Assembly: GCF_900114635.1 (NCBI RefSeq)
Contig: NZ_FOTQ01000002.1
Span: forward strand, 124,001-188,000
DNA length: 64,000 nucleotides
From: Shimia aestuarii
GTDB lineage: Bacteria > Pseudomonadota > Alphaproteobacteria > Rhodobacterales > Rhodobacteraceae
Direction: 5' to 3'
Shown here: piece by piece, positions 27,071-37,406 of the stretch
How the letters are laid out: each line of letters opens with the position of its first letter
Position numbering within the stretch: position 1 is the stretch's first letter
The notes under the pieces: generated by a model
What the model was told of the DNA's origin: nothing
Seen by the model: the letters and a program-made list of their open reading frames with translations, nothing else
Databases searched by the model: none
Translations under genes and position numbers: made by a program

Positions 27071-28333
27071 TTAGTCCTCGTAGACGCCACCCTTGGTGAC
27101 GCGTTTCGAAAACTCGGTTTCCCCACCTTCGGCCAGCGTTTTGGCCTGCTCGACCCAGCCGTCGCGCTCGATACGGCCCTTGAACGACAGCTTGTCGTCC
27201 ATTTCGGCAATATCATCCGCGTTCCAGGCTGCGATCTGGGCAAATGTGGTCACACCAGCTTCATGCAGTTTCTTCTCCAGCGCCGGGCCAACGCCCTTGA
27301 GCTGTTTGAGATCATCCGGGCCCGTCGAGGCGGCGGGCGCAGCAGCGGCAGGTGCGGCTTCCGCCTTCCCTTCGTACTTCCACTCGCCCTTCTTCTCGGC
27401 CAGTTCTTTCTGACCGGCCAATTCCTTGGACGGCTTGATCACGGCTTCGCCGCCTTTATCCGCATCCACGTCATCGGCTTCGATCGGCTCGGGCTTGACC
27501 TCGGCCTCTTTCTTTTCCTGAACCGCGGCCTTCTTGGCGTCCTCTGCCTGTTTCACGGCCGGTTTCGGCGCAGGCGCTTCGGCAGGCGGGTTCGCAGCCG
27601 CAGCGCGACCGGCAACCGTGCCATCTTCACCAACCCAAGGTGTGCGCAGCGGCACTTCGGTCCCGTCGATCCGCTTGAGCGTGTCGCCGATGTCGGTCGC
27701 CAGCTGCGCGCTCGCATTATACTGCGTGCGCCCGCTGTCGTATTCCTTGAGGCTGGTCAGCCCCGAAAGCGGCTCAGAAGCATAACGACCATTCAGCGGA
27801 CCCGGCGTCGGGACCTTGCCTGCGGCCATGTCGTCCAGAAGCTTTGCAAAGCTCTCGGCGGTCATGTCCTCGTAATAGTCCTTGCCGATCTGCGCCATCG
27901 GCGCGTTGGTGCAGGCCCCAAGGCATTCGACCTCTTCCCAGCTGAACTTGCCATCGGCGCTCAGCGTGTGGGGCTTTTCGGCGATCTTTTCCTTGCAGAC
28001 CGCGATCAGGTCTTCGGCACCGCAGATCATGCACGAGAGCGTGCCGCAGATCTGGATATGTGCCACCGACCCGACGGGTTGCAGCTGGAACATGAAGTAG
28101 AACGACGCCACTTCCAAAACGCGGATATAGGCCATGCCCAGCATGTCCGCGACATATTCCAGAGCCGGCTTGGACAGCCAGCCTTCCTGCTCCTGTGCCC
28201 GCCACAGAAGCGGAATCACAGCGCTGGCCTGACGGCCTTCGGGATACTTGGTGATCTGCCCTTCGGCCCAGGCCTGGTTGGCCGGCGAAAAGGCAAAGCT
28301 TTCGGGTTGTTCGTGATACAGACGGCGCAGCAT
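27071..28333 (-). CDS. nuoE: NADH-quinone oxidoreductase subunit E with long HhH tail
   Basis: 420 residues against about 160-240 for ordinary NuoE. The N-terminal part is the thioredoxin-like subunit that holds [2Fe-2S] cluster N1a, with ligands in CGTLSC and CLGAC. From about residue 240 the chain becomes a Lys/Glu/Ala/Pro-rich linker. It ends with a helix-hairpin-helix-like domain (residues about 345-405), showing [19 protein letters not shown] and [19 protein letters not shown]. Such domains often bind nucleic acid or mediate protein contact. The ATG overlaps the nuoD stop by one base. The same extension occurs, to my knowledge, in other Rhodobacteraceae. Confidence 0.92.
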   Translation of the reverse strand: MLRRLYHEQPESFAFSPANQAWAEGQITKYPEGRQASAVIPLLWRAQEQEGWLSKPALEYVADMLGMAYIRVLEVASFYFMFQLQPVGSVAHIQICGTLSCMICGAEDLIAVCKEKIAEKPHTLSADGKFSWEEVECLGACTNAPMAQIGKDYYEDMTAESFAKLLDDMAAGKVPTPGPLNGRYASEPLSGLTSLKEYDSGRTQYNASAQLATDIGDTLKRIDGTEVPLRTPWVGEDGTVAGRAAAANPPAEAPAPKPAVKQAEDAKKAAVQEKKEAEVKPEPIEADDVDADKGGEAVIKPSKELAGQKELAEKKGEWKYEGKAEAAPAAAAPAASTGPDDLKQLKGVGPALEKKLHEAGVTTFAQIAAWNADDIAEMDDKLSFKGRIERDGWVEQAKTLAEGGETEFSKRVTKGGVYED

Positions 28334-29559
28334 TAGCGGTCAATCTCCCCAAACACGATGTCGATCGTGCCGATGATGGCGGCGACGTCGGCCAGCTGGT
28401 GGCCGCAGGTGATGTGATCCAGCGATTGCAGGTGCATATAGCCCGGCGCGCGCATCTTGCAGCGATACGGACGGTTGGTGCCATCGCCCATGATATAGAC
28501 GCCAAACTCACCCTTGGGCGCTTCCACGGCGGCATAGACCTCGCCTTCCGGCACGTGGAACCCTTCGGTGTAGAGTTTGAAGTGGTGGATCAGCGCTTCC
28601 ATCGAGGTTTTCATGTCACCACGCTTGGGCGGAGTGATCTTGCCCCGTGCCATCACGTCGCCGGTGGCTTCGCGCAGCTTCACAATGGCCTGACGGATGA
28701 TCGAGGTCGACTCGCGCATCTCGGCCAGACGCATCAGATAGCGGTCGTAGCAGTCGCCATTCTTGCCAACCGGGATCTTGAATTCGAACTCGTCATAGCA
28801 CTCATAGGGCTGCGCACGACGCAGGTCCCAAGCCATGCCCGCCGAGCGCAGCATCACCCCGGAATAGCCATGTTCCAGAGCGGTATCGGCATCGACAATC
28901 GCGATATCCACGTTCCGCTGCTTGAACACGCGGTTCTCGGTCAGCAGGGTCTCGATGTCATCCAGAACCTGCGGGAACCCAAGCGCCCATTCCTCGATAT
29001 CGTCGAGCAGCGCATCAGGCAGATCCTGATGCACACCGCCGGGGCGGAAATAGTTGGCGTGCAGACGCGCGCCACAGGCCCGCTCGTAGAAGATCATCAG
29101 CTTTTCGCGCTCTTCAAAGCCCCAGAGGTTCGGGGTCAGAGCGCCGACGTCCATCGCCTGCGAACAGACGTTCATCAGGTGGTTCAGGACGCGGCCGATC
29201 TCGCTGTAAAGCACACGGATCAGCTGACCACGGCGCGGCACTTCCACACCGGTCAGCTTTTCAATCGCAAGGCAATACGCATGTTCCTGGTTCATCGGCG
29301 CCACATAGTCGAGGCGATCCAGATACGGCAGGTTCTGCAGGTAGGTGCGGCTTTCCATCAACTTTTCGGTGCCGCGATGCAGCAGGCCGACATGTGGGTC
29401 GCAGCGCTCTACGATCTCGCCGTCCAGCTCCAGCACAAGACGCAGCACGCCGTGTGCCGCCGGGTGCTGAGGCCCGAAGTTGATGTTGAAGTTGCGGATT
29501 TTCTGTTCGCCGGCCAGCGCGTCGGTGCTGCCATCGTCAAACTTGGAGCCGTCCATCAT
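28333..29559 (-). CDS. nuoD: NADH-quinone oxidoreductase subunit D
   Basis: 408 residues. With NuoB and NuoH it forms the quinone-binding site; the fold is that of the hydrogenase large subunit. Signatures are [34 protein letters not shown] and [16 protein letters not shown]. The C-terminal [20 protein letters not shown] block is intact. The start overlaps the nuoC stop by four bases (ATGA). Confidence 0.97.
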   Translation of the reverse strand: MMDGSKFDDGSTDALAGEQKIRNFNINFGPQHPAAHGVLRLVLELDGEIVERCDPHVGLLHRGTEKLMESRTYLQNLPYLDRLDYVAPMNQEHAYCLAIEKLTGVEVPRRGQLIRVLYSEIGRVLNHLMNVCSQAMDVGALTPNLWGFEEREKLMIFYERACGARLHANYFRPGGVHQDLPDALLDDIEEWALGFPQVLDDIETLLTENRVFKQRNVDIAIVDADTALEHGYSGVMLRSAGMAWDLRRAQPYECYDEFEFKIPVGKNGDCYDRYLMRLAEMRESTSIIRQAIVKLREATGDVMARGKITPPKRGDMKTSMEALIHHFKLYTEGFHVPEGEVYAAVEAPKGEFGVYIMGDGTNRPYRCKMRAPGYMHLQSLDHITCGHQLADVAAIIGTIDIVFGEIDR

Positions 29560-30161
29560 TTCGCCCCCTCTTTCTCGTCACCCGGAAGGATGTATTCCGC
29601 GCCTTCCCATGGGGACATAAAGTCAAACTGGCGGTAATCCTGCGGCAGCTGTACCGGTTCATAGACAACGCGCTTCTGCACCTCGTCGTAACGCACTTCG
29701 GTATAGCCGGTCGTCGGGAAGTCCTTGCGCAGCGGATGTCCACGGAAACCGTAATCGGTCAGCAGACGGCGCAGGTCCGGGTGATCGCTGAAGATGATCC
29801 CGAACATGTCAAAGGTCTCACGCTCCGGCCAGTTGGCGCAGGGGTGGATCTCGGTGATCGTCGGCACCATCTCGTCTTCGCGCACGGCCACCCGCAGGCG
29901 GATACGCGCGTTCTGTGTCATCGACAGCAGGTGATACACCACGGTGAACCGCTTGGGACGATCCGGAAAGTCCAGCGCGGTGATATCCACCAGCGTGGCA
30001 AACTTGCAGTTCGGATCGGCCTTCAGAAACTCGACGAACCCGGCAATGTTTGCCGGGGCCACGTCCACGTTCAACTCGCCAAAGCTGACATCCCAGCCCA
30101 GCACGCAGTCAGGGCGCTTCAGCTCGATATGGACGCCCAGTTCGTTCAGTGCTTCGCTCAT
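29556..30161 (-). CDS. nuoC: NADH-quinone oxidoreductase subunit C
   Basis: 201 residues, a separate NuoC (not fused to NuoD as in E. coli). Peripheral-arm scaffold. Signatures are [40 protein letters not shown] and [12 protein letters not shown]. It overlaps both neighbours (nuoB stop and nuoD start) by four bases, so the three are tightly coupled. Confidence 0.96.
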   Translation of the reverse strand: MSEALNELGVHIELKRPDCVLGWDVSFGELNVDVAPANIAGFVEFLKADPNCKFATLVDITALDFPDRPKRFTVVYHLLSMTQNARIRLRVAVREDEMVPTITEIHPCANWPERETFDMFGIIFSDHPDLRRLLTDYGFRGHPLRKDFPTTGYTEVRYDEVQKRVVYEPVQLPQDYRQFDFMSPWEGAEYILPGDEKEGAK

Positions 30162-30682
30162 CTCTCAATCGTCCCCGTGCGGCGGATTTTGCGTTGCAGC
30201 TGCATGATGCCATACATCAGAGCTTCGGCAGTCGGCGGGCAGCCCGGCACGTAGATGTCCACCGGAACGATCCGGTCACAGCCACGCACGACGCTGTAGG
30301 AGTAGTGATAGTAACCACCACCGTTGGCGCAGGAGCCCATCGAGATCACGTAACGCGGCTCGGGCATCTGGTCGTAAACCTTGCGCAGCGCCGGGGCCAT
30401 CTTGTTGGTCAGAGTACCGGCCACGATCATCACGTCCGACTGACGCGGAGAGGCGCGCGGCGCAGTGCCGAAACGCTCGAGGTCATAGCGCGGCATGGAG
30501 GTGTGGATCATCTCCACCGCACAGCAGGCCAGACCAAAGGTCATCCAGTGCAAGCTGCCCGTGCGGCCCCAGTTGATCAGGTCCTCTGCCGTGGTCAGCA
30601 GGAAACCCTTGTCCTGCAACTCGGCGTTCAGCGCCTGGGTGGCAACCTCACGATCGGCGCCGGCCGTATTGGCTCCGGTCAT
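30158..30682 (-). CDS. nuoB: NADH-quinone oxidoreductase subunit B
   Basis: 174 residues. Carries the terminal [4Fe-4S] cluster N2 that reduces quinone. Ligand-bearing motifs are [17 protein letters not shown] and [12 protein letters not shown] chose the ATG at 30682 because it overlaps the nuoA stop by one base (TGATG) and gives the family start MTGAN. The open frame extends 10 codons further upstream inside nuoA. The next gene, nuoC, overlaps by four bases. Confidence 0.95.
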   Translation of the reverse strand: MTGANTAGADREVATQALNAELQDKGFLLTTAEDLINWGRTGSLHWMTFGLACCAVEMIHTSMPRYDLERFGTAPRASPRQSDVMIVAGTLTNKMAPALRKVYDQMPEPRYVISMGSCANGGGYYHYSYSVVRGCDRIVPVDIYVPGCPPTAEALMYGIMQLQRKIRRTGTIER

Positions 30683-31047
30683 CACTCCCATTCGAGGGCC
30701 CCTTTCTTCCATTCATACGCAAAGCCGATGGTCAGCACTGCGAGGAAAACCATCATCGACCAGAAGCCGACCATGGAGACGTCCTTGAACGCCACGGCCC
30801 AGGGAAACAGCATCGCGATTTCCAGGTCGAAAATGATGAACAGGATCGACACGAGGTAGAACCTCACGTCAAATTTCATGCGCGCGTCGTCGAAGGCATT
30901 GAAACCGCACTCGTAAGCACTCACCTTCTCAGGGTCGGGATTACGAACGGCAAGAACGACGGCTGCGAGGATGAAGACAAGACCGAGTGCAACGGCAACG
31001 GCCAAGAAGACGATAATTGGGAAGTATTCCCTGAGCATCTCTTCCAC
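30682..31047 (-). CDS. nuoA: NADH-quinone oxidoreductase subunit A
   Basis: 121 residues, three transmembrane helices. First gene of the operon and part of the membrane arm near the quinone cavity. Signatures are [20 protein letters not shown], [25 protein letters not shown] (key part [10 protein letters not shown]) and [14 protein letters not shown] chose the GTG at 31047 because AAAGGAG lies 8 bases ahead and the product begins [10 protein letters not shown] as in the family. An ATG further up would skip that site. Confidence 0.95.
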   Translation of the reverse strand: MEEMLREYFPIIVFLAVAVALGLVFILAAVVLAVRNPDPEKVSAYECGFNAFDDARMKFDVRFYLVSILFIIFDLEIAMLFPWAVAFKDVSMVGFWSMMVFLAVLTIGFAYEWKKGALEWE

Positions 31048-31108
31048 GGGGTAGCTCCTTTCATGCACGAAAATCACGTGCAGTCAGCTGGCTGTACAGA
31101 CTAAGCGG

Positions 31109-31137
31109 GGTTTACCCCTGCCCCATGGCGGGGTCAA
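31109..31137 (-). promoter_or_regulatory. Candidate sigma-70 promoter of the nuo operon
   Basis: On the minus strand TTGACC (31132-31137), a 17-base spacer, then TAAACC (31109-31114). The -35 matches five of six consensus bases and the -10 is weak. Transcription would start near 31102, giving a leader of about 55 bases. That leader contains a small hairpin (GCACG...CGTGC) just before the ribosome site AAAGGAG of nuoA. Confidence 0.45.
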
Positions 31138-31180
31138 CCGACCGAAAACACATTCAATTTTCTGATTTCAACAAGTTTTT

Positions 31181-31196
31181 CCTTTGTACACAAAGG
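31181..31196. promoter_or_regulatory. Dyad upstream of the nuo promoter
   Basis: CCTTTG TACA CAAAGG, six-base perfect arms around four bases. It lies about 45 bp upstream of the proposed nuo -35 box, where an activator could bind. No regulator can be named from the sequence. Confidence 0.35.
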
Positions 31197-31410
31197 TATG
31201 CACTCTCTGATCGCCCCCATGCGGCAATCGGTCGGCCCCCTTGAACAGGGGATCTTTCACGAATTCGTCATGATGCCCAGGATGATTCCTGATCCTGCAA
31301 AAAACCCATCAAATCAATCAGGATAACAATTGGCAAAGACAGGGCGCGCCCCAGCGACCCTGCCTCCAACCCTTTTTCGGTACCCGGCACATGGCCTTAA
31401 CCGGTTGTTC

Positions 31411-32190
31411 TCAGGTCCAGCTCGGCTTTTCCTTGGCAAAAAACGCCCGGATGCCCTCGCGGGCTTCCTCGCCTTCCCAGCAGGCGACAAGTTCACCAAT
31501 CGTATGGTCGATCACCGCGTCGTTGATCGGTGCGCCAAGCGTGCGGGTCAGCGCCTTGGCACGCGCCACGGCACCGGGGGCCACCGCAAGATAGGGTGCA
31601 ATCTCCGCCTCAACCGCCGCATCAAGCGCGTCGGCAGGCACCACTTTCGACAGGATATCCAGCGCTGCCGCTTCCTCGGCCTTGAACAGGCGCGCTGACA
31701 TGAACACCCGCCGCGCTTTGCCCTCGCCCATGCGCGCCACCACGTAGGGGCCGATGGTTGCGGGAATCAGCCCCAGACGCGTTTCGGTCAACCCCATCGT
31801 CAGGCTGTCCACGCCAATGGTCACGTCACAGACACAGGCCATGCCGACACCGCCCCCAAAGGCGTTGCCCTGCACCCGCCCGATCAGCGGCTTGGGCAGC
31901 GTATTGAGCGCCTGAAGCATCTCGGCCAACTTGCGCGCTTCCTTGCCGCGCGCCTCGGGCGCCAGGTCCCGCTGTTTCTGCATCCACCCCAGATCGCCCC
32001 CGGCGCAGAACGACTTGCCCGCCCCGGTCAGCACGACCACGCGCACGCTGTCATCCTTGGCCAACTGCTCGGCTGCCGCCTTCAGCTCGGTGAGCATTTC
32101 GCCGGACATGGCGTTATGCTTTTCAGGGCGGTTCAACATCAATGTCGCAACGCCGCGCGCATCGACCTCTACGGAAATCGTTTCAAACAT
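31411..32190 (-). CDS. liuC: Enoyl-CoA hydratase family, probable methylglutaconyl-CoA hydratase
   Basis: 259 residues, crotonase fold. In leucine breakdown it hydrates 3-methylglutaconyl-CoA to HMG-CoA. The oxyanion-hole regions are GKSFCAGGDLGWMQ and GNAFGGGVGMACVCD. The stretch TETRLGLIPATIGPYV is typical of the LiuC group. I chose the ATG at 32190 (MFETISVEVD), which has GAGGAG five bases ahead. It is the last gene of the liu operon, next to HMG-CoA lyase, which uses its product. Another crotonase activity cannot be excluded from sequence alone. Confidence 0.88.
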   Translation of the reverse strand: MFETISVEVDARGVATLMLNRPEKHNAMSGEMLTELKAAAEQLAKDDSVRVVVLTGAGKSFCAGGDLGWMQKQRDLAPEARGKEARKLAEMLQALNTLPKPLIGRVQGNAFGGGVGMACVCDVTIGVDSLTMGLTETRLGLIPATIGPYVVARMGEGKARRVFMSARLFKAEEAAALDILSKVVPADALDAAVEAEIAPYLAVAPGAVARAKALTRTLGAPINDAVIDHTIGELVACWEGEEAREGIRAFFAKEKPSWT

Positions 32191-32219
32191 ACCCTCTCCT
32201 CTCGCGCCAAAATTCTTGT

Positions 32220-33074
32220 TCACCCGGCTCGCATCGCGCGTGCCATCTCTGCCGCTGTGTCCAGCACCGTCCGGTCAAGCCCGGTTTCATATCCCAGCGA
32301 CACCAGCAGATCATTCACCGCCTCGGTCGCCACATTGCCCTTGGCCCCCGGCGCATAGGGACATCCGCCCAAACCGCCCACTGCGGCGTCGAACACCCGA
32401 ACACCCAGCGCAAGAGAGGCTTCGATATTCACCAGCGCGCGCCCTGCGGTGTCATGGTAATGCCCGGCCAGTTTCGCCGCAGGTACTTCCTGCAATACGG
32501 CTTCCAGCATCGCGGCAATGCTCTCGGGCGTGCCCTGCCCGATCGTGTCCCCCAATGAGATCTCGTAACAGCCCGCATCGCGCAGATGCGCGGCCACTTC
32601 GGCCACTTTTTCCGGTGGCGTCGGTCCGTCATAGGGACAATCTGTCACGCAGGAGATATAGCCCCGCACTGGCAAATCCACATCTTTGGCCGCCTCGACC
32701 ACCGGCGCAAACCGTTCCAGCGATTCGGCAATCGTTGCGTTGATATTGGCCTTGGAAAACCCTTCCGAGGCCGACCCGAAAATGGCGATCTCGTCGGCCT
32801 GCGCCATGACCGCCCGGTTGAACCCCTGCATGTTCGGCGTCAACGCCGCATAGGACACCCCCGGCGCGCGCTTGATATTTGCCAGAACCTGCGCCGAATC
32901 CGCCATCTGAGGCACCCATTTCGGGCTCACGAAACTGGCCACCTCGATCCGCTTGAACCCCGCCTGGCTCAGACAATCGACCAGCGCGATTTTTTTCTCG
33001 GTCGGGATTTGGCGTTTTTCGTTCTGAAGCCCATCACGCGGCCCCATCTCGAAAATTTCAACAAATTCAGCCAT
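32220..33074 (-). CDS. liuE: Hydroxymethylglutaryl-CoA lyase
   Basis: 284 residues, a TIM-barrel enzyme. Cleaves HMG-CoA to acetyl-CoA and acetoacetate, the last step of leucine catabolism. Signatures are EMGPRDGLQNEK with the catalytic arginine and aspartate, the metal-binding AGHYHDT, GDTIGQGTP, and GGLGGCPYAPGAKGN with the conserved cysteine. I chose the ATG at 33074 (MAEFVEIFEMG), which overlaps the GST stop by 8 bases. The gene is often called mvaB or hmgL. Confidence 0.94.
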   Translation of the reverse strand: MAEFVEIFEMGPRDGLQNEKRQIPTEKKIALVDCLSQAGFKRIEVASFVSPKWVPQMADSAQVLANIKRAPGVSYAALTPNMQGFNRAVMAQADEIAIFGSASEGFSKANINATIAESLERFAPVVEAAKDVDLPVRGYISCVTDCPYDGPTPPEKVAEVAAHLRDAGCYEISLGDTIGQGTPESIAAMLEAVLQEVPAAKLAGHYHDTAGRALVNIEASLALGVRVFDAAVGGLGGCPYAPGAKGNVATEAVNDLLVSLGYETGLDRTVLDTAAEMARAMRAG

Positions 33075-33726
33075 TGGGCACCTCGTAGAAGTCCTTCTTG
33101 TAGAATTCCTGGCGTCCATCCAGTTCACGCGCACGCTGATAGGCGGGGCGCGCCTCGATACGCTTCACATAGGCGCGCACATTCTCGAACTTGTCCATGT
33201 GAACATAGTAAGGCGCCGAGAACAGGTTGAACCCCATCATCGTGTCCGCCGCCGAGAAGCCTGACGGCAACAACCACTCTCGATCCGCAAGGGCACGATC
33301 CATCGCCTTCAGGGTCGCCGCCAACCGGGCCGCTTCAAGCTTCAAAACCACCGGCGACGCAGGCGTCGGATCACCCATGAACAGATGCTGCATGTTGAGC
33401 GAGGCCAGAATGCTGGCCTGCGTCTCTGCAAACCCCAACCATTCCAGATAGGGCACCCGCTCCGCATCCCCCGGTAACCGGCCCAAACCATGTTCGGGCC
33501 GGGTTTCGGTCAGGTATTCGACAATCGCCGCACTTTCATAAATCGTCACACCGTCAATCTCGAGCGCCGGCACCCGCCCCACGGGCGAGATTGCCTTGAA
33601 CTCGGAAGCGCGCAACGACCCATCCGTGATCGAATACAACCGCAAATCCGCCTCCAGCCCCATTTCCTGCAACAACCACAGGATACGGAACGACCGCGAA
33701 AACGGGATATGGTGCAGCACGGTCAT
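33067..33726 (-). CDS. Glutathione S-transferase family protein in the liu operon
   Basis: 219 residues, two-domain GST. The N-terminal thioredoxin-like part begins TVLHHIPFSRSFRILWLLQE, then SPVGRVPALEIDGVTIYESAAI, where the cis-proline and the Glu-Ser pair bind glutathione. The C-terminal helical part shows WLLPSGFSAADTMMGF. The Ser in SRSFR (about residue 9-11) could activate the thiol. It overlaps the mccA stop by four bases and the lyase start by eight, so it is co-translated with leucine catabolism. It may detoxify or isomerise CoA-pathway intermediates, but no substrate is shown. Confidence 0.85.
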   Translation of the reverse strand: MTVLHHIPFSRSFRILWLLQEMGLEADLRLYSITDGSLRASEFKAISPVGRVPALEIDGVTIYESAAIVEYLTETRPEHGLGRLPGDAERVPYLEWLGFAETQASILASLNMQHLFMGDPTPASPVVLKLEAARLAATLKAMDRALADREWLLPSGFSAADTMMGFNLFSAPYYVHMDKFENVRAYVKRIEARPAYQRARELDGRQEFYKKDFYEVPNG

Positions 33727-35681
33727 GCCGCCGCCTCGTCCTCATCTTCCAGCCGGATCAGGGCCGCCCCTTCCTCGACCTGCTGGCCTTCGCTGGCCAG
33801 CACCTCGGCGACAACACCATCGCGCGCCGCCAAAAGCGAATGCTCCATTTTCATGGCTTCGAGAATGGCAAGCCGGTCGCCCTGCGCCACCGTCTGTCCG
33901 GCCTTGGCGAACACCGCCTTGACCAGCCCCGGCATCGGCGCCGCAATCAGGTTGCCACCCGCCGCCGCTTCATCTTCGCGCTCCAGCGGATCGACGACGT
34001 GGAAGCGATAGCCATTGCCCCAGAACACGGTGAGATCATCGCCATGGCGTGCCGTGCGGGCCTGAACCTTGGTCTGGTCCACCCACCACGCGCCTTCACC
34101 AAAGCGCACCGTGTGCTGCACCTCGCCCAGATCGACGAGATACTCCCCGGTCCCGTTTACCGTGACCCGTGCATCGATCTGCTCCTCGTGATGCACCAGC
34201 GACACCGCATGGGTCAGCGGCGTCCACAGCACCAGCGACGGGGCCGGCGCGCGATCCGGTGCGGGCATCAGGCCCAGCGCCGTGACCGCCGCCACCGAGC
34301 GGGCCTTGCTGCAGGCCACGGGCGCAACCGAAAGGTCCTCGATATGCCGCGCGATCAGCCCGGTATCGACGTCGCCCTTCACGAAATCTTCCTGCGCCGA
34401 CAACAGGCTGAGGAACGAGACGTTGGTCACGGTCCCGGCCACATCCGTATGCCGCAGCGCGGTTTCCAGCTGCTTGAGCGCAATCGAGCGCGTCGGCGCA
34501 TGTACGATCAGCTTGGCGATCATCGGGTCATACCACGGGCTGATCGTATCGCCCGCCCTTACACCGCTGTCGATCCGCGCGCTGTCAGGGAAATCCAGAT
34601 GGCTGAGCGTTCCCGTCGCGGGCAGGAACCCCTTGGGAACATCCTCGGCATAGATCCGCGCTTCGAACGCATGACCGGTGATGGTCAGCTCGTCCTGCGA
34701 CTTGGGCAGCCCCTCGCCCGAGGCAACCCGCAATTGCCACTCCACAAGGTCCACGCCGGTGATGGCTTCCGAAACTGGGTGTTCCACCTGAAGACGGGTG
34801 TTCATCTCCATGAACCAGAAGCCGTCCGTGCGCAGCCCGTCCGAACCATCCACGATGAATTCGATGGTGCCGGCCCCCTTGTAGTTGATCGCCTCGGCGG
34901 CCCGCACGGCGGCGGCGCCCATCGCAGCGCGCATCTCGGGCGTCATGCCCGGCGCAGGCGCTTCTTCGATCACTTTCTGGTGGCGGCGCTGCAACGAACA
35001 ATCCCGCTCGAACAGGTGCACAGCCTTTTCGCCGTCGCCAAACACCTGCAACTCGATGTGGCGCGGCTGCTGGATGTATTTCTCGATCAGAACATCCGGG
35101 TTGCCAAAGGCGGTCTGCGCCTCGCCCTGCGCCGATTTCAGCGCATCCATGAACTCGGAGGGTTTCTCGACAAGGCGCATCCCCTTGCCGCCACCCCCGG
35201 CCACGGCCTTGATCAGCACCGGATAGCCAATCGCATCCGCCGCACCCGACAAATGCTCCGGGTCCTGGTTCTTGCCGTGATAGCCCGGCACAACCGGCAC
35301 CTTGGCCTCTTCCATCAGCGCCTTGGCCGCATCCTTGAGCCCCATCTTGCGGATCGCGTCCGCCGACGGGCCAATGAACACCAGCCCCGCCGCCTCGACC
35401 GCATCCACGAAGTCGGGGTTTTCCGACAGGAAACCATAGCCGGGGTGGATCGCCTGCGCCCCACTGTCCAGCGCCGCCTGAATGATCACGTCGCCGCGCA
35501 GATAGCTGTCCGCCGGGGCAGGTCCGCCAATATGCACTGCCATGTCCGCCATCGCCACATGCTTGGCATGCGCGTCCGCGTCCGAATAGACGGCCACGGT
35601 CTTCACACCCATCTTGCGGGCGCTTTCCATTACCCGGCAAGCGATCTCGCCACGGTTGGCAATCAGGATCTTGTTAAACAT
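33723..35681 (-). CDS. liuD: Methylcrotonyl-CoA carboxylase, biotin-containing alpha subunit
   Basis: 652 residues. Biotin carboxylase plus carboxyl-carrier subunit. The ATP-grasp part shows ILIANRGEIACRV, VAGGGGKGMRLVE and FMEMNTRLQVEHPVSE. The C-terminal biotinyl domain carries EAMKM with the target Lys611. The middle has the BT-type linker domain of this family. The neighbours (dehydrogenase, hydratase, lyase) identify the substrate as 3-methylcrotonyl-CoA; alone, the protein could also be a propionyl- or acetyl-CoA carboxylase subunit. Also called mccA. A 102-base gap with a repeat element separates it from the beta subunit. Confidence 0.92.
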   Translation of the reverse strand: MFNKILIANRGEIACRVMESARKMGVKTVAVYSDADAHAKHVAMADMAVHIGGPAPADSYLRGDVIIQAALDSGAQAIHPGYGFLSENPDFVDAVEAAGLVFIGPSADAIRKMGLKDAAKALMEEAKVPVVPGYHGKNQDPEHLSGAADAIGYPVLIKAVAGGGGKGMRLVEKPSEFMDALKSAQGEAQTAFGNPDVLIEKYIQQPRHIELQVFGDGEKAVHLFERDCSLQRRHQKVIEEAPAPGMTPEMRAAMGAAAVRAAEAINYKGAGTIEFIVDGSDGLRTDGFWFMEMNTRLQVEHPVSEAITGVDLVEWQLRVASGEGLPKSQDELTITGHAFEARIYAEDVPKGFLPATGTLSHLDFPDSARIDSGVRAGDTISPWYDPMIAKLIVHAPTRSIALKQLETALRHTDVAGTVTNVSFLSLLSAQEDFVKGDVDTGLIARHIEDLSVAPVACSKARSVAAVTALGLMPAPDRAPAPSLVLWTPLTHAVSLVHHEEQIDARVTVNGTGEYLVDLGEVQHTVRFGEGAWWVDQTKVQARTARHGDDLTVFWGNGYRFHVVDPLEREDEAAAGGNLIAAPMPGLVKAVFAKAGQTVAQGDRLAILEAMKMEHSLLAARDGVVAEVLASEGQQVEEGAALIRLEDEDEAAA

Positions 35682-35705
35682 CTCTCGGCCTCCCGACCTC
35701 GTTCT

Positions 35706-35782
35706 TCATTTTGCCGTAAATACTCCGGGGGTGTGGGGGCTGGCCCCCACTTGGACCTGTGTGTGAGGGCTGCCCCCAACGC
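35706..35782 (+). repeat. Tandem-hairpin repeat, copy 1 (between liuB and liuD)
   Basis: Conserved block CATTTTGCCGTAAATACTCC, then runs of G and two G/C-rich hairpins (GTGGGGGC TGGC CCCCAC type, and GGGCTGCCC). It fills nearly all of the 102-base gap between the carboxylase subunits. Its orientation relative to the flanking genes is opposite to the copies at 40467 and 49411. The similarity is lower than between copies 2 and 4. Confidence 0.5.
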
Positions 35783-35783
35783 A

Positions 35784-37391
35784 TTACATCCGGAATACGC
35801 CAAACTTCGTTTCTTCAATCGGCGCGTTCAGCGCGGCCGACAGGCTCAGGTACAGCACGTCGCGGGTTTTGCGCGGATCAATGATCCCGTCATCCCAAAG
35901 CCGCGCCGACGCATAAAGCGGGTGCGACTGGTGCTCGAACATATCGAGCGTCGGCTGCTTGAACGCGGCTTCCTCCTCGGCCGACCATTCCTGCCCGGCG
36001 CGCTCGATGGCATCCCGTTTCACGGTCGCCAGCACGCCAGCCGCCTGTTCGCCGCCCATCACCGAAATCCGGCTGTTGGGCCATGTCCACAGGAAGCGGG
36101 GCGAATAGGCGCGCCCGGCCATGCCATAGTTGCCCGCACCAAACGAGCCGCCCACCAGCATGGTGATCTTCGGCACCTTGGTCGTCGCCACCGCCGTCAC
36201 CAGCTTGGCGCCGTGACGGGCAATGCCCTCGGCCTCGTATTTCTGGCCCACCATGAACCCGGTGATATTCTGCAGGAACACCAGCGGAATACCACGCTGC
36301 GAACACAGTTCGACAAAATGCGCGCCCTTGGCCGCACTTTCCGAATAAAGCACGCCATTGTTGGCGATGATCCCGATCGGGCAGCCCTTCACATGGGCAA
36401 ACCCACAGACCAGCGTTTCCCCGAACCGCCGCTTGAACTCGTCAAACCGCGAACCATCCACGATCCGCGCAATCACTTCGCGGATATCATAGGGCGTGCG
36501 CAGCCCAGCAGGCACCACGCCAAGGATCTCTTCCGGATCATAAGCCGGGTCTTCCGGGCTGGCCCATTCCACCGTCTTGGGCTTGCCACGGTTGAGGTTG
36601 GCCACCGCCTCACGCGCCAGCGCCAGCGCGTGCGCGTCATTATCCGCAAGGTAATCCGCCACGCCCGACAGACGCGTGTGCACATCGCCCCCGCCAAGGT
36701 CCTCGGCGCTCACCACCTCGCCCGTCGCGGCCTTGACCAGCGGTGGACCGGCAAGAAAGATCGTCCCCTGCTCCTTCACGATGATCGTCACATCCGACAT
36801 CGCAGGCACATAGGCTCCGCCCGCCGTACAGGATCCCATCACCACGGCGATCTGCGGAATGCCCTTGGCCGACATATTGGCCTGGTTATAGAAGATCCGG
36901 CCAAAGTGGTCCCGATCCGGGAACACTTCGTCCTGCTGGGGCAGGTTCGCCCCACCAGAGTCCACCAGATAGACACACGGCAAATGGTTCTGCTCGGCGA
37001 TCTCCTGAGCGCGCAGGTGCTTTTTCACCGTCATCGGGAAATAGGTACCGCCTTTCACGGTGGCGTCGTTGCACACCACCATGACTTCCTGCCCCTTCAC
37101 AAGGCCGATCCCGGCCACAACCCCGGCACCCGGCGCGGCGTTGCCATACATGTCATGCGCCGCCGTCGCCCCCACTTCAAGGAATGGCGAGCCCGGATCG
37201 AGCAGGTTCGCCACCCGGTCACGCGGCAGCATCTTGCCCCGGCTCACATGGCGCGCCCGCGATTTCTCGCCGCCCCCCTGCGCAGCAGCCCCAGCCGCCG
37301 CGCGAATGGTTTCGACCATGTCCAGATGTGCCGCACGGTTGGCGGCAAAATCCTCAGATCCGGTCATGATCTTCGATTGAAGCTTGCTCAT
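35784..37391 (-). CDS. liuB: Methylcrotonyl-CoA carboxylase beta subunit (carboxyltransferase)
   Basis: 535 residues. Transfers the carboxyl group from biotin to 3-methylcrotonyl-CoA. The crotonase-like carboxyltransferase fold shows [40 protein letters not shown] and [17 protein letters not shown]. These closely fit the MCC beta type, for example in PQQDEVFPD and the [16 protein letters not shown] stretch. The alpha subunit lies downstream. Also called mccB. It follows the LprI-like gene by 15 bases. Confidence 0.94.
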   Translation of the reverse strand: MSKLQSKIMTGSEDFAANRAAHLDMVETIRAAAGAAAQGGGEKSRARHVSRGKMLPRDRVANLLDPGSPFLEVGATAAHDMYGNAAPGAGVVAGIGLVKGQEVMVVCNDATVKGGTYFPMTVKKHLRAQEIAEQNHLPCVYLVDSGGANLPQQDEVFPDRDHFGRIFYNQANMSAKGIPQIAVVMGSCTAGGAYVPAMSDVTIIVKEQGTIFLAGPPLVKAATGEVVSAEDLGGGDVHTRLSGVADYLADNDAHALALAREAVANLNRGKPKTVEWASPEDPAYDPEEILGVVPAGLRTPYDIREVIARIVDGSRFDEFKRRFGETLVCGFAHVKGCPIGIIANNGVLYSESAAKGAHFVELCSQRGIPLVFLQNITGFMVGQKYEAEGIARHGAKLVTAVATTKVPKITMLVGGSFGAGNYGMAGRAYSPRFLWTWPNSRISVMGGEQAAGVLATVKRDAIERAGQEWSAEEEAAFKQPTLDMFEHQSHPLYASARLWDDGIIDPRKTRDVLYLSLSAALNAPIEETKFGVFRM

Positions 37392-37406
37392 CTTCCTACT
37401 CCAAAC

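Larger units (their letters stand above)
31048..31410. other. Intergenic region: nuo promoter and end of the liu operon
   Basis: This 363-base stretch separates the liu operon (whose last gene ends at 31411) from nuoA. On the minus strand it holds the nuo promoter and a leader of about 55 bases, and a dyad at 31181-31196. A weak hairpin (CAGGG...CCCTG with a 13-base loop, about 31330-31355) may end the liu transcript. It is more AT-rich than the genes around it. I find no convincing small gene or RNA gene in it. Confidence 0.6.
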
